Positions 9,046-18,435 of a DNA stretch of 64,000 bases are shown in pieces. The notes beneath the pieces are model-generated. The model had not been told where the DNA came from and ran no database searches. It was given only the letters and a program-made list of their open reading frames with translations. The translations under genes were made by a program, and so were the position numbers. Location: NCBI GenBank assembly GCA_030425285.1, contig JAUIAY010000002.1:62001-126000 (forward strand). Reading direction: 5' to 3'. The stretch comes from Bacteroidia bacterium. Its GTDB lineage: Bacteria; Bacteroidota; Bacteroidia; Flavobacteriales; Flavobacteriaceae. The first letter of the stretch is position 1. The number at the start of each line of letters is the position of its first letter.

Positions 9046-10611
9046 TTATTCAGCAGGGCGACCGTGTACTTCCAAAAAGACATCGTCAAAATTACTGCGA
9101 AGGTATGCACGAAGCTTTTTACGGTAATCGTCCTTTAGCCATTCCACAAAATTAAAGGTACTTTTACTGATGCATTTGGTATAACGCTGAATACGATAAT
9201 CAATGTCATCACCCAATTGTTTGGCCAAATCAAGTGCATCATAAACATCCTCACTGTTTTCTACGCATATTTTGGCATGATGTGCTATGGAGCGTTCCAA
9301 GACTACTTTTGAAGATTCACCTGCCCGAACCGCATCGATATACGTTTTCTTGATATCGAAATAGACATCTTCGGAATTGGCGAATGAGAGTCTTAAATCT
9401 TCAGGCATTTCATAGCGGAAGTTTTCTTCAATTTCCTCATCACCCAAAATACCATCTAGATAGAAATTAGGCGTTCTAAAAATACGATGCCAGTCTAAAT
9501 CGGCTCCCCAAGGACCAAAACGGTGCAGGTTGTTTCCTAAATCGATAACCGTAAAGGCATTCTTATCTTTCAGGATTCGGGAACCACGACCAATCATTTG
9601 ATAATAAAGCGTCAATGATTTAGTTGCACGGTTCAGGATAATAGACTCAACGGTTGGTTCATCGAAACCAGTGGTTAAGATACTAACCGACGTTAAAATA
9701 GCATCTGGTGTTTCCTTGAACCATTTCAATATTTTTCTACGTTCTTTCTTGGAGTTGGTATTATCTAAATGGGCAATGGGATAACCAGCTCGTCTAAAGG
9801 TGTCATAAACATGCAAAGAGGTGTTGATACCATTATTGAAAATAAGGGTCTTTTTGCCTTTGGAACGTTCCTCATACGCTGTGATAAGCTTTGAAAGCAT
9901 ATCGTTATTGGTATATAAATCTTCAGAAGACTTTACCGTGTAATCGCCATTGGCTCCAACTACTAATGAGGTTAAGCCCACATTGTAAGAGTAAATTTCG
10001 GCACGAGCCAAAAACTCATTATTGATTAATGACTCTATGCTTTCTCCCACAATCAGTTCATCATAATTATCCTTCATGGGTAATTTGATATTGGAACTTA
10101 ATGGTGTGGCCGTTACGCCTAAAATAAATGACTTTTCAAAAAACTTAAACAGTTTTGTGAATGAGTTGTAATGGGCTTCATCTATAATCACCAAGCCAAT
10201 ATCAGAGATATCCAGTTTGTCTTCATTCAAACGGTTATTCAAGGTTTCCACCATAGCCACAAAGCAACTATACTGCGCTTGATCGTCTAGATTGGCCTTA
10301 CTGTTAACCACCTTGTTTTCTACTCCAAACTCGGTGAGCATGGCAGATGTTTGTCGGCATAACTCAATACGATGGGTCATGACCAAGACCTTTTTTTGGT
10401 GATGTTTAAGGTATTGACGTACTATTTCGGAGAAAATAACCGTTTTACCACCTCCTGTTGGCAATTGATATAATAAATGATAATCTTCAGGGGCTTCCTC
10501 AAAGCTCTTGAATATCTTATTGATGGCTCCTTTTTGATAACTATAGAGGTCCTTCCCTACTTTTCTATCTTCTAACTCTAATGTTGAAATCTGACTCATA
10601 AAATTTTCCAA
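9046..10611 (-). CDS. DEAD/DEAH-box helicase, SSL2/RAD25-like superfamily 2
   Basis: 521 aa. Walker A is PTGGGKT (51-57), Walker B is DEAH (144-147), followed by GVTATPLSS (motif III region) and QMIGRGSR with its arginine finger (motif VI). A C-terminal extension of about 150 residues follows the helicase core and looks like no domain I know. The protein is an ATP-driven nucleic-acid translocase. A second ATG at 10599 (MSQISTLE) is an equally good start. Its promoter region is shared with the divergent pseudouridine synthase. Confidence 0.9.
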   Translation of the reverse strand: MENFMSQISTLELEDRKVGKDLYSYQKGAINKIFKSFEEAPEDYHLLYQLPTGGGKTVIFSEIVRQYLKHHQKKVLVMTHRIELCRQTSAMLTEFGVENKVVNSKANLDDQAQYSCFVAMVETLNNRLNEDKLDISDIGLVIIDEAHYNSFTKLFKFFEKSFILGVTATPLSSNIKLPMKDNYDELIVGESIESLINNEFLARAEIYSYNVGLTSLVVGANGDYTVKSSEDLYTNNDMLSKLITAYEERSKGKKTLIFNNGINTSLHVYDTFRRAGYPIAHLDNTNSKKERRKILKWFKETPDAILTSVSILTTGFDEPTVESIILNRATKSLTLYYQMIGRGSRILKDKNAFTVIDLGNNLHRFGPWGADLDWHRIFRTPNFYLDGILGDEEIEENFRYEMPEDLRLSFANSEDVYFDIKKTYIDAVRAGESSKVVLERSIAHHAKICVENSEDVYDALDLAKQLGDDIDYRIQRYTKCISKSTFNFVEWLKDDYRKKLRAYLRSNFDDVFLEVHGRPAE

Positions 10612-10731
10612 TGTGCAAAAATAAGTTCTTTTGTAGGTTTTTCCCGAATATTTTAAAATTAAAATTCAGACTTTTTCAACAGTTCATAGTTTAAAACTTA
10701 ATTTTGTAAAATAGCAGACATTTCATATTTT

Positions 10732-11322
10732 ATGGAAAGCACCAAAACAACTTCCCACCGACATTTTAAACTCTACAAACCCTATGGTTACATCAGTCAG
10801 TTTGTTATAAATGGTCGCCAAAAACGTCAAAAGAAGTTGTTGGGGGAATTATATGATTTCCCTGAAGGTACTATGGCTATTGGTCGTTTGGATGAAAAAT
10901 CGGAAGGGTTGTTGTTATTAACCACTGATGGTAAGACCAGTACCCTTATCACCAGTGGTGGGATTGAAAAGGAATATTATGTTCAGGTAGATGGCCAAAT
11001 TTCGGAAGCCTCTATTACTGCTATGGCTCAAGGAATTACCATTGGCTTTGATGGTAAGAAATATGTAACCAAACCATGTATAGTAGAATTATTGCCAGAA
11101 GCACCCAACTTGCCTGAACGCTCTAAAAAAATACGAGACTCCAGACATGGCCCTACGTCTTGGATACGAATAGTTATTACTGAAGGAAAATTTAGACAGG
11201 TACGAAAAATGACTTCGGCAGTTGGACACCCTACCCTACGCTTGGTTCGCGTTCGGGTTGGAAATATTCATTTGAATGATTTAGCTGTTGGCGCTGTTTC
11301 GGAATTGGAATCTATTCCTTAA
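10732..11322 (+). CDS. RluE-like pseudouridine synthase (RsuA/RluB/E/F family)
   Basis: 196 aa with no S4 RNA-binding domain, the architecture of RluE. The catalytic loop GRLDEKSEGLLLLT contains Asp54. The later FRQVRKMTSAVGHPTLRLVRVRVG is the conserved family C-terminus. RluE modifies a uridine of 23S rRNA; I infer the same here from architecture. It overlaps the end of the convergent secreted-protein gene by 11 bases. Confidence 0.9.
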   Translation: MESTKTTSHRHFKLYKPYGYISQFVINGRQKRQKKLLGELYDFPEGTMAIGRLDEKSEGLLLLTTDGKTSTLITSGGIEKEYYVQVDGQISEASITAMAQGITIGFDGKKYVTKPCIVELLPEAPNLPERSKKIRDSRHGPTSWIRIVITEGKFRQVRKMTSAVGHPTLRLVRVRVGNIHLNDLAVGAVSELESIP

Positions 11323-12004
11323 CTACAATGATCGTAGCTTTTACGCCTGTACGTAAAGCCCAATATTCTTGAGCAATGACATTACCTCCTTCATCCAGAA
11401 CCAATAGCTCGGCAGTGTTAGGGACACTTTCTCCCATATTTAAGGCTTGAAAATCCAGTTTATTGAATCCTTCTTTTAATTCAACGTCAAAACCACTAAA
11501 TCGTGAACCAAGAGACACTTGCCCACGTAACACCACATCGTCAGCATAAATTCTGATAAGGTCACCATCTACTGCGCCATAATCCCGATAGGCTATGGTT
11601 ACTTTATTCCCTTTTGTTTTAAAGTCTCCTAAATATTGATCTTCAGTTTCACCAATAACCTCTCCTTCAATTACCTTTTTGAATTTGTTTTCTTCCCGTT
11701 CAAAGCGATCTTTATATTGTTCTGCTGGATTTCCAAACTTTTCCTTTGGAAACATAGAGAATTCACTGTTATTGTTTGAATTACGAGAATTAGGGACAGA
11801 CATCCCATTAATTTTATTGTTATTTGGATTACTCAGGCCCTTGTTGTCCAAAGGTTTTATATCCAAAGATCCGGAATTACTATTATTATTTGTTTCGGCA
11901 GGTATGGCAGTTGATGAGCCTGAATTACTGTCTATTTGGGCCAATACTGTGTTGCCCAATAAACCTAAAATACAGATGATACCATAGACTCTTTTCATGT
12001 TCAT
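11312..12004 (-). CDS. Secreted hypothetical protein with Asn/Ser-rich linker
   Basis: 230 aa. A Sec signal peptide (YGIICILGLLGNTVLAQ) is followed by a low-complexity Asn/Ser/Gly/Pro stretch (about 25-85), probably an extended linker, then a beta-rich domain (VTIAYRDYGAVDGDLIRIYAD, GFDVELKEGFNKLDFQALNMG). There is no Cys at the cleavage site, so it is secreted or periplasmic rather than lipidated. Similar proteins are common in marine Flavobacteriaceae, but I know no function. MKR three residues in is an alternative start. Confidence 0.75.
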   Translation of the reverse strand: MNMKRVYGIICILGLLGNTVLAQIDSNSGSSTAIPAETNNNSNSGSLDIKPLDNKGLSNPNNNKINGMSVPNSRNSNNNSEFSMFPKEKFGNPAEQYKDRFEREENKFKKVIEGEVIGETEDQYLGDFKTKGNKVTIAYRDYGAVDGDLIRIYADDVVLRGQVSLGSRFSGFDVELKEGFNKLDFQALNMGESVPNTAELLVLDEGGNVIAQEYWALRTGVKATIIVVKE

Positions 12005-12126
12005 AAAAGTAGGTTCGTGTTGTTATAACGAAGATTATACAAAAACCGTACCTATTGCATTTTGTTTCAAATATAAATGAATTGCCTGCATTATAGTGCC
12101 TCTACCCTATAATGTTTAATTAATAT

Positions 12127-12155
12127 TTGTTAAAAAGTGTTAAATCATTACTTTG
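12127..12155 (+). promoter_or_regulatory. Bacteroidota-type promoter upstream of two tiny ORFs
   Basis: TTG at 12127-12129, a 19-base gap and TACTTTG at 12149-12155. The transcript would start near 12160 and have a 5' leader of about 70 bases before the first small ATG. Confidence 0.55.
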
Positions 12156-12230
12156 TATTGCATAGTACTGTAACAATTTAATTTTAACGTCGTCTATATA
12201 GTACATCAATCAATTAAAAGAAATAAAATC

Positions 12231-12317
12231 ATGAGAACTTTAAACAACAATCAATTAACAGGAACATTAAGTAATACGAAAAGTAATACTTGGAACAGCA
12301 AAAGACGCTACAGATAA
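12231..12317 (+). CDS. Tiny ORF, 28-residue basic peptide
   Basis: ATG to TAA, 28 codons. It begins MRTLNNNQLTGTL and ends in the basic tail WNSKRRYR. It is rich in Asn, Thr and Ser with no hydrophobic segment. It lies about 75 bases after a good promoter, 40 bases before a second small ORF, and both are closed by a strong terminator, so the region is certainly transcribable. Whether the peptide is made or the RNA itself is the product cannot be decided from sequence. Confidence 0.45.
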   Translation: MRTLNNNQLTGTLSNTKSNTWNSKRRYR

Positions 12318-12357
12318 TTTTATCTGAGGAACATCAAATCAATCAAAAAAACGAATT

Positions 12358-12492
12358 ATGGAGGCAGTTAACAAAATATCGAGGGACCATAGCGAATTCC
12401 TAAAGAAGCCCTTTAAAAGGAGTTGTGAATCCGTATCATTCTCTAACTGCCATAATACACTATGGAAAGGTATTAAACGGTATTTACATTAG
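12358..12492 (+). CDS. Tiny ORF, 44-residue basic peptide with two Cys
   Basis: ATG to TAG, 44 codons, starting MEAVNKISRDHSEFLKKPF and ending LWKGIKRYLH. Basic, with two Cys (SC and NC) about eight residues apart. The end is 20 bases before a terminator. It shares a transcript with the 28-codon ORF. It has no recognised family; a translated peptide is plausible but unproven. Confidence 0.45.
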   Translation: MEAVNKISRDHSEFLKKPFKRSCESVSFSNCHNTLWKGIKRYLH

Positions 12493-12511
12493 TTTGAATT
12501 AGTTAAAAAAA

Positions 12512-12546
12512 AGGAAAGCCAGCGATTCATCTTGCTGGCTTTTTTT
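12512..12546 (+). terminator. Rho-independent terminator after the tiny ORFs
   Basis: AAAGCCAGC and GCTGGCTTT form a perfect 9-bp stem, followed by a run of seven or more T. Confidence 0.92.
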
Positions 12547-12619
12547 ATGGTTTTTGCCAATTGGTATTGTTTTTGAGTCTGTCTTTTTAAGCTATTATAT
12601 TAATTTAAAACGACTTCTC

Positions 12620-13177
12620 ATGAAAAACTATCGCACTTCCGAAAAAGTGAATGCCGGTTCCATGGCCGATATTGCATTCCTATTGCTAATTTTCTTTTTG
12701 GTAACTACGACTATTGCCACCGATAAAGGTATAAACCGACAACTTACTGAAAAATGTCCTGATCTTATGGATTGTACCAAAAATATTGCAGAACGCAATA
12801 TTTTAAGAGTTTTACTGAATAGCAATCAGGATATTCTGGTCGAGGATGAATTGGTTAGCATAGACCAATTAAAAAATAAGGTCATGGTGCATATTGATAA
12901 CAATGCCGATGAAAGCTGCTCCTATTGCAAAGGCAGTTCACTTGGCGATTTTTCAGACAATCCTAAAAAGGCATTTATAAATATCCAACACAGCCGGGAA
13001 ACCTCTTATGAATTGTTTGTTTCCGTTCAAGATGAGATTTCCAAAGCTTACAAATTGTTACGGGAAGTATACGCCCAAAACACCTATCAAAAGACATTAT
13101 CAGATTTATCGGTAATGGAGCTAAAAAAAGTTCAGGATGTATACCCTATTCAGATTTCAGAAACCACAAACGATTAA
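12620..13177 (+). CDS. ExbD/TolR-family biopolymer transport protein (orphan)
   Basis: 185 aa from the ATG at 12620 (MKNYRTSEKVNAGSMADIAF). Upstream in-frame residues look non-coding, so I reject a longer start. One membrane segment (about 16-36) carries the conserved Asp of the ExbD proton channel (MADIAFLLLIFFLVTTT). The rest is periplasmic and much longer and more divergent than classical ExbD (about 140 aa), with Cys pairs (CPDLMDC, CSYC). No ExbB/MotA-type partner or TonB gene is adjacent. The stop overlaps the stop of the convergent peptidase gene. Confidence 0.85.
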   Translation: MKNYRTSEKVNAGSMADIAFLLLIFFLVTTTIATDKGINRQLTEKCPDLMDCTKNIAERNILRVLLNSNQDILVEDELVSIDQLKNKVMVHIDNNADESCSYCKGSSLGDFSDNPKKAFINIQHSRETSYELFVSVQDEISKAYKLLREVYAQNTYQKTLSDLSVMELKKVQDVYPIQISETTND

Positions 13178-15327
13178 TCTTCAATACCTTCTAAATGGAA
13201 TAAAAAGGCATAATAAAGTGCCGTGCGCTTGTGTCGTTCAAAACGTCCAGAAGCTCCACCATGGCCTGTTTCCATATTACAATCCATAATCAAAAGGTTA
13301 TCGTCTGTTTTAAGTTCACGTAGTTTAGCAACCCATTTGGCAGGTTCCCAATATTGCACTTGGCTATCCCAATAACCTGTTGTGACTAGCATATTGGGGT
13401 AATCTTGTGCCGTGACATTATCATAAGGCGAATAGGACAACATGTAATCATAATAGACTTTATCGTTAGGATTTCCCCATTCATCATACTCAAAAGTTGT
13501 TAGTGGGATACTGTCGTCCAGCATAGTTGAAACAATATCTACAAACGGTACGGCCGCAATAACACCATTCCATAAATTGGGTTCCATGTTCACAACAGCT
13601 CCCATAAGCAATCCACCGGCACTTCCACCCATAGCATATAAGTGATCTGAACTGGAATAGCCTTTGCCCAACAAATATTTACCAGCATCAATAAAATCAG
13701 TAAAAGTATTTTTCTTTTTAAGAAGTTTCCCGTCTTCATACCACTGTCTGCCCATTTCCTGACCACCTCGAATATGTGCAATAGCATATACAAACCCACG
13801 GTCCAGTAAACTCAATCTATCAGATCTGAAAGTTGGCTCACTACTATTTCCATAAGAACCATATCCGTACAAAAGTAATGGTGTATCTGACCCAATTGCA
13901 ATACCCTTTTTGTATACCATGGAAATAGGAATTTTAGTACCATCGGTTGCTGTGGCCTCTAATCGTTCTGACACATAATCATCGGAATTAAATCCACCTA
14001 GAACTGCTTCTTGCTTCAAAAGTACCTGCTCTTTGGTGTCCATGTTGTATTCATAAGTACTGAAAGGGGTAGTTAAAGAAGAATAATTATATCTTAAAAT
14101 ACTCGTGTCAAAATCCATATTAGATGTTGGAATTGCTGTATAGGCTGGGTCTTTGAATTCCATATAGAAATCCTCCCCTTCCCAAGGCATGATACGAATG
14201 GTTCGCAATCCGTTTAAGCGCTCATTGACTACCAAGTGGTTTTTAAACAAATCGAAACTCTCCAATAAAACCGTTTCTCGATGTGGAATAATATCAACCC
14301 AATTTTCTTTGGTAGTAGCTGTTACAGGCGTCTTTACCAATTTAAAATTGATGGCGTTGTCATTGTTTTGTATATAAAAATAATCGCCAAAATGATCAGG
14401 TTGATAAATTAAATCCTTTTCACGTGGTTGTAAAACCTGCCACTCGCCATTAGAGTCATTAGCATCCAAAAAGCGATACTCGGTTGAAAGCGTCTGAAAG
14501 CTTCCAATAAAGATATAATCTTTAGATTTACTCTTAAAAACAGCGCATCGATAGGTGTCGTCTTTTTCTTCAAACACCAACACATCTTCAGATTGATCTG
14601 TTCCCAAAACGTGTTTGTATATTTTATCCTGACGTAGTGTTTGAGGGTCTTTAGTTGCATAAAAAACAGTTTTATTATCATTGGCCCAAGTTGTGCTACC
14701 GCTCGTGTTGCTCAACTTGTCCTGCAATAGCTCTCCCGTTTCTAAATCTTTAAAGTAAATGGTGTACTGTCTTCTTGAAACCGTATCAATTCCAAAAGCC
14801 ATGAGCTTGTTGTCAGGGCTAACATCCCTACTACCTATACCATAATATGAAAAACCTTTGGCCATTTTTGGACCATCCAAAACAATTTCTTCCGCATCAT
14901 TGTCCTCCAGTTTCTTTCTGCAGTACAAAGGGTACTCATCGCCTTCTTTATAACGTGTGTAATAAGAATAGCCATTGTCGTTAATAGGAACCGATTGGTC
15001 GTCTTTTTTAATTCTGCCAACTATCTCATTGTACAACCTGTCTTGGAAGGCATCTGTATGCTGCATGACCTCGTGTAAATAATCATTTTCAGCATTCAGG
15101 TAATCCAAAACATCCTGGGTTTGCTTATCTGGAGTTTCTGCATTTTTTTGGTTATCGCTTAAGCGCATCCAAAAATAGTTGTCTATTCGAGTATCATCAT
15201 GAATAGTGTGTTCAACACGAAATTTTTCGGCAATAGGTGCTTCTATAGTTTCCTTGATTTCTTCTTTTTTATTGGATTGACAACCCATAATAAGAAGAAG
15301 CAAAACAGAAAATCGGAGTAGTTTCAT
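13174..15327 (-). CDS. S9 family peptidase, prolyl oligopeptidase / oligopeptidase B type, lipoprotein
   Basis: 717 aa from the ATG at 15327 (MKLLRFSVLLLLIMGC, lipobox Cys16). The longer frame adds 29 unlikely residues. An N-terminal beta-propeller (about 40-430) precedes an alpha/beta-hydrolase domain. The nucleophile Ser lies in GGSAGG, and the His in METGHGGASGRFERHKR, typical of oligopeptidase B. Oligopeptidase B cleaves after basic residues in peptides; that specificity is inferred. The lipid anchor puts it in the envelope, unlike the cytosolic E. coli enzyme. Confidence 0.93.
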   Translation of the reverse strand: MKLLRFSVLLLLIMGCQSNKKEEIKETIEAPIAEKFRVEHTIHDDTRIDNYFWMRLSDNQKNAETPDKQTQDVLDYLNAENDYLHEVMQHTDAFQDRLYNEIVGRIKKDDQSVPINDNGYSYYTRYKEGDEYPLYCRKKLEDNDAEEIVLDGPKMAKGFSYYGIGSRDVSPDNKLMAFGIDTVSRRQYTIYFKDLETGELLQDKLSNTSGSTTWANDNKTVFYATKDPQTLRQDKIYKHVLGTDQSEDVLVFEEKDDTYRCAVFKSKSKDYIFIGSFQTLSTEYRFLDANDSNGEWQVLQPREKDLIYQPDHFGDYFYIQNNDNAINFKLVKTPVTATTKENWVDIIPHRETVLLESFDLFKNHLVVNERLNGLRTIRIMPWEGEDFYMEFKDPAYTAIPTSNMDFDTSILRYNYSSLTTPFSTYEYNMDTKEQVLLKQEAVLGGFNSDDYVSERLEATATDGTKIPISMVYKKGIAIGSDTPLLLYGYGSYGNSSEPTFRSDRLSLLDRGFVYAIAHIRGGQEMGRQWYEDGKLLKKKNTFTDFIDAGKYLLGKGYSSSDHLYAMGGSAGGLLMGAVVNMEPNLWNGVIAAVPFVDIVSTMLDDSIPLTTFEYDEWGNPNDKVYYDYMLSYSPYDNVTAQDYPNMLVTTGYWDSQVQYWEPAKWVAKLRELKTDDNLLIMDCNMETGHGGASGRFERHKRTALYYAFLFHLEGIED

Positions 15328-15385
15328 TGTTTTGGTTGTTTTAATATTATTTTTTAAAAATAATGAAAAAAAAGAAACGTTGTTT

Positions 15386-15787
15386 CTATTTCTTTGAAGT
15401 GTTTTCAATACCATAGGCTATTTGGACTTTCTTTCGTCCCCATTCTTTAGCTGCCTTTACATCGGTACCCATATAAATATCAATGCGTTTTTTCCACCGA
15501 GAATGCATTTTGTCCTTTACGAGATATAAGCCAGTCATACCTTCAATAGCAACAGGCGTATTGTGCTTGAGTCCTAAAGCCAAAAGGTCACGGGATACAG
15601 CAATGTACTTCATGCCCGGTTTTAGGCTATCGCCAAAGGCCGTTATATGTGGATTGCTATTGGTTTGGTAGGCCAAAGAATTGTAAGCTGTAGCAGTGAC
15701 TTCCAATTTTTTCCATGTATAAGTTGCTTCAGAATCGTTTTTACATCCTAAAATCAATACGAAAACAAAACATAAGAAACGATACAT
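15386..15787 (-). CDS. 3D-domain lipoprotein
   Basis: 133 aa. Short signal peptide with lipobox (VFVLILGC). The mature part is a 3D domain: VTATAYNS, then three conserved Asp in VSRDLL, VKDKMHSRW and RIDIYMGTD, the double-psi beta-barrel also found in MltA-type lytic transglycosylases. A cell-wall role is likely. No other domain is present. It is 58 bases upstream of the peptidase start, same strand. Confidence 0.88.
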   Translation of the reverse strand: MYRFLCFVFVLILGCKNDSEATYTWKKLEVTATAYNSLAYQTNSNPHITAFGDSLKPGMKYIAVSRDLLALGLKHNTPVAIEGMTGLYLVKDKMHSRWKKRIDIYMGTDVKAAKEWGRKKVQIAYGIENTSKK

Positions 15788-15844
15788 GTCCTAAACATTA
15801 GTAACATAAAGATACATTTCTTTTTTTACGAAAGACCGTATAGA

Positions 15845-16261
15845 TTAATTTACTGTTAGATTAACAGTAATAAAATCTGAAGGTGAAGATTTAAATTTTA
15901 GCTCGTAATCGCCAGGAGTATCAGCTGAAAATTCATAATTAACAATTCTTATTGGGGCATCTTGAGTACAAATACAACCAACATATTTTGCCACAACTTC
16001 TATAGTTGCATTATTTCCATTGACTGTTTCGATGTATTTGTCAAATCCACCACAACCATTGCTAACCCCAAAACTTACCTCAATATCAATAGCTTCATCT
16101 ACCATAGCTGAACTGGGCGCATTAATAGATGTTACATATCCAGCCCCATACTCAACACAATTACTATCTTCATCAATATTATCATCATCATTCTTATTAC
16201 AAGAAACTGTCACAAAAAATGCAATTAATAAAATTATACGATTAAGATATTTTGATTTCAT
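15845..16261 (-). CDS. Small lipoprotein of unknown function
   Basis: 138 aa. Signal peptide with lipobox (LIAFFVTVSC), then an acidic Asn/Asp-rich spacer (NKNDDDNIDED), the common flavobacterial anchor. The rest looks like one immunoglobulin-like beta domain (INAPSSAMVDEAIDIEVSFGV to GDYELKFKSS) with four Cys that may form disulfides. No family recognised. Located between the E1 dehydrogenase and 3D-domain genes. Confidence 0.7.
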   Translation of the reverse strand: MKSKYLNRIILLIAFFVTVSCNKNDDDNIDEDSNCVEYGAGYVTSINAPSSAMVDEAIDIEVSFGVSNGCGGFDKYIETVNGNNATIEVVAKYVGCICTQDAPIRIVNYEFSADTPGDYELKFKSSPSDFITVNLTVN

Positions 16262-16303
16262 CTTCTTGATTTATAATAAAAAATGTGATTTAAATAATTG
16301 CAA

Positions 16304-18310
16304 TCAATATGCTAAAACTTCCTTAAGTGCTGCTTCAAATTTGCCTTTAGCCAAATACTGCTGTTCCAATTGGTCAATGAATGGTATTGGTGTTTCCATA
16401 CTGGCGACACGTTTTACTGGAGCATCTAAATATTCGAAGCAATTTTCCATAATGATAGCGGCAATATCTGAAGCAATACCTCCAAACAATGAGTCTTCTT
16501 GAAGAATAATAGCACGTCCTGTTTTCTTTACGGATTCCAAAATAGTTTCAACATCCAATGGTTGGAGAGTACGCAAATCAATCAAATCAGCTGAAATATC
16601 ATTATTGCTATCTAATGTTTCTATAGCCCAGTGTACAGCAGCGCCATAGGAAATAACCGTAACGTCCATGCCTTCTCTTAACATAGCGGCCTTACCCATT
16701 GGCAAGGTGTAGTAGTTGGTAGGTACTTCCTGTCTGATACTTCTATATAATGCTTTATGTTCAAAAAATAGCACGGGATTTGGGTCGTTAATTGCTGTTG
16801 CTAATAAACCTTTAGCATCATAAGGAAATGCTGGATATACCACTTTTAATCCAGGAGTTTTAGTGAACCAGGCTTCATTAGTTTGAGAATGAAACGGACC
16901 AGCTGCAACACCAGCACCACATGGCATTCTAACAACCACATCGGCCTGTTGTTCCCATCGATAATGGGATTTTGCCAAATAATTAACTATGGGATTAAAA
17001 CCTGACGAAACGAAATCGGCAAACTGCATTTCAACAACAGCTTTCATGCCTGCAATAGACAGTCCCATACCAGCCTCTACAATAGCGGATTCACAAATAG
17101 GTGTATTGCGAACACGTTCGCGACCAAATTGTTCCACAAACCCATCGGTTATTTTGAATACACCACCATATTCAGCAATATCCTGCCCCATAATAACCAA
17201 ATCGTTATGCTGTTCCATAGATTGTTTTAATCCTTCGGAAATGGCATCAATCAATCGTAATTCAGTTGTTTCTGAATCAGGTTCAAAACTTTGATAATTA
17301 AAAGGTTTGTACACATCATTTAATTCGTCACTTTCATTAGGCGTAATAGGCTCTTCATCAAATGCCATTTGAAGATGCTCATTAATTTCATGAACAATAT
17401 CTTCTTTCAAGGCAACTTCAACTTCTTCAGTCAACAAACCAGACTCACGTAAAAATGCTTGAAAATTTTCAATAGGATCTTTTTTAGCCCAAGCATCCAT
17501 CAAGTCTTGTGGCACATATTTAGTACCACTAGCCTCTTCATGACCACGCATTCTGAATGTTTTAAACTCCAAAAGGACAGGTCTTGGATTGTTGCGAATA
17601 CTTTCAGCGATGTCGCTTACTTTGGTAAAGACTTCAATAATATTATTACCATCTATGATATGGGACTCCATACCATAGCCCAAACCTCTGTCGGCAATAT
17701 GCTCGCAATTATATTGTTCAGAAGTTGGTGTAGATAATCCATATCCATTATTTTCAACACAGAACATAACGGGTAGTTGCCAAACCGAAGCCACGTTTAA
17801 TGCCTCATGAAAATCCCCTTCACTGGTTCCTCCCTCTCCTGTAAAAACTGCGGTGACTTGTTTTTTGTTTTTTAGCTTACTGGCCAAGGCAATGCCATCG
17901 GCCACACCCAATTGAGGGCCCAAATGGGAAATCATACCCACAATTTTATAATCTTGAGTGCCAAAATGAAATGAACGGTCACGACCTTTAGTAAACCCAT
18001 TGGCTTTACCTTGCCATTGACTAAACAAGCGATATAATGGAATTTCACGTGTTGTAAATACACCCAGGTTACGGTGCATAGGTAATATATACTCATCAGC
18101 TTGCATAGCCATAGTAACTCCTACAGATATGGCTTCTTGGCCAATTCCAGAAAACCATTTTGAGATTTTACCCTGACGAAGCAGAATTAACATTTTCTCC
18201 TCTATCAACCTAGGCTTAAGCATATTCTTGTATAATGCCAACAATTGGTCCTGATCGAGATCGGAAGTTTTATATTCTATATTGTTTAATGAAGACACGT
18301 TTGAGCTCAT
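16304..18310 (-). CDS. Fused alpha/beta E1 component of a 2-oxoacid dehydrogenase
   Basis: 668 aa. Residues about 20-330 are the E1-alpha (TPP-binding) subunit, with GEGGTSEGDFHEALN and VENNGYG forming the TPP/Mg site. Residues about 347-668 are the E1-beta subunit (VIMGQDIAEYGGVFKIT, then AVVEMQFADF). Fusion of both subunits is common in Bacteroidota. The substrate is probably branched-chain 2-oxoacids from Val/Leu/Ile breakdown, though pyruvate or acetoin is possible. No E2 or E3 gene is adjacent, so the complex is assembled from distant loci. Confidence 0.93.
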   Translation of the reverse strand: MSSNVSSLNNIEYKTSDLDQDQLLALYKNMLKPRLIEEKMLILLRQGKISKWFSGIGQEAISVGVTMAMQADEYILPMHRNLGVFTTREIPLYRLFSQWQGKANGFTKGRDRSFHFGTQDYKIVGMISHLGPQLGVADGIALASKLKNKKQVTAVFTGEGGTSEGDFHEALNVASVWQLPVMFCVENNGYGLSTPTSEQYNCEHIADRGLGYGMESHIIDGNNIIEVFTKVSDIAESIRNNPRPVLLEFKTFRMRGHEEASGTKYVPQDLMDAWAKKDPIENFQAFLRESGLLTEEVEVALKEDIVHEINEHLQMAFDEEPITPNESDELNDVYKPFNYQSFEPDSETTELRLIDAISEGLKQSMEQHNDLVIMGQDIAEYGGVFKITDGFVEQFGRERVRNTPICESAIVEAGMGLSIAGMKAVVEMQFADFVSSGFNPIVNYLAKSHYRWEQQADVVVRMPCGAGVAAGPFHSQTNEAWFTKTPGLKVVYPAFPYDAKGLLATAINDPNPVLFFEHKALYRSIRQEVPTNYYTLPMGKAAMLREGMDVTVISYGAAVHWAIETLDSNNDISADLIDLRTLQPLDVETILESVKKTGRAIILQEDSLFGGIASDIAAIIMENCFEYLDAPVKRVASMETPIPFIDQLEQQYLAKGKFEAALKEVLAY

Positions 18311-18398
18311 AAAATTTGTTTGTCAAATATAGTATAATTTGATATTTGGCATTACAAATGAATAAATAATTAGTGTTCTAAACTTTGTAATGTTTTCG

Positions 18399-18406
18399 TA
18401 CATTTG
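18399..18406 (+). promoter_or_regulatory. -7 promoter box TACATTTG
   Basis: Exact match to TAnnTTTG, 29 bases before the oxygenase start. A TTG lies only 11 bases upstream, so the -33 element is unclear. Confidence 0.5.
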
Positions 18407-18435
18407 TAATACATTCTTATTAAATATTTTAAACA

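Noticed and set aside
11679-11987. 102-codon plus-strand frame
   Set aside because: Antisense to the Asn/Ser-rich linker of the secreted protein; its Leu-rich sequence is the complement of that low-complexity stretch.
16020-16502. 160-codon plus-strand frame across the lipoprotein and E1 genes
   Set aside because: It lies antisense to two better supported genes and shows no protein-like conservation.
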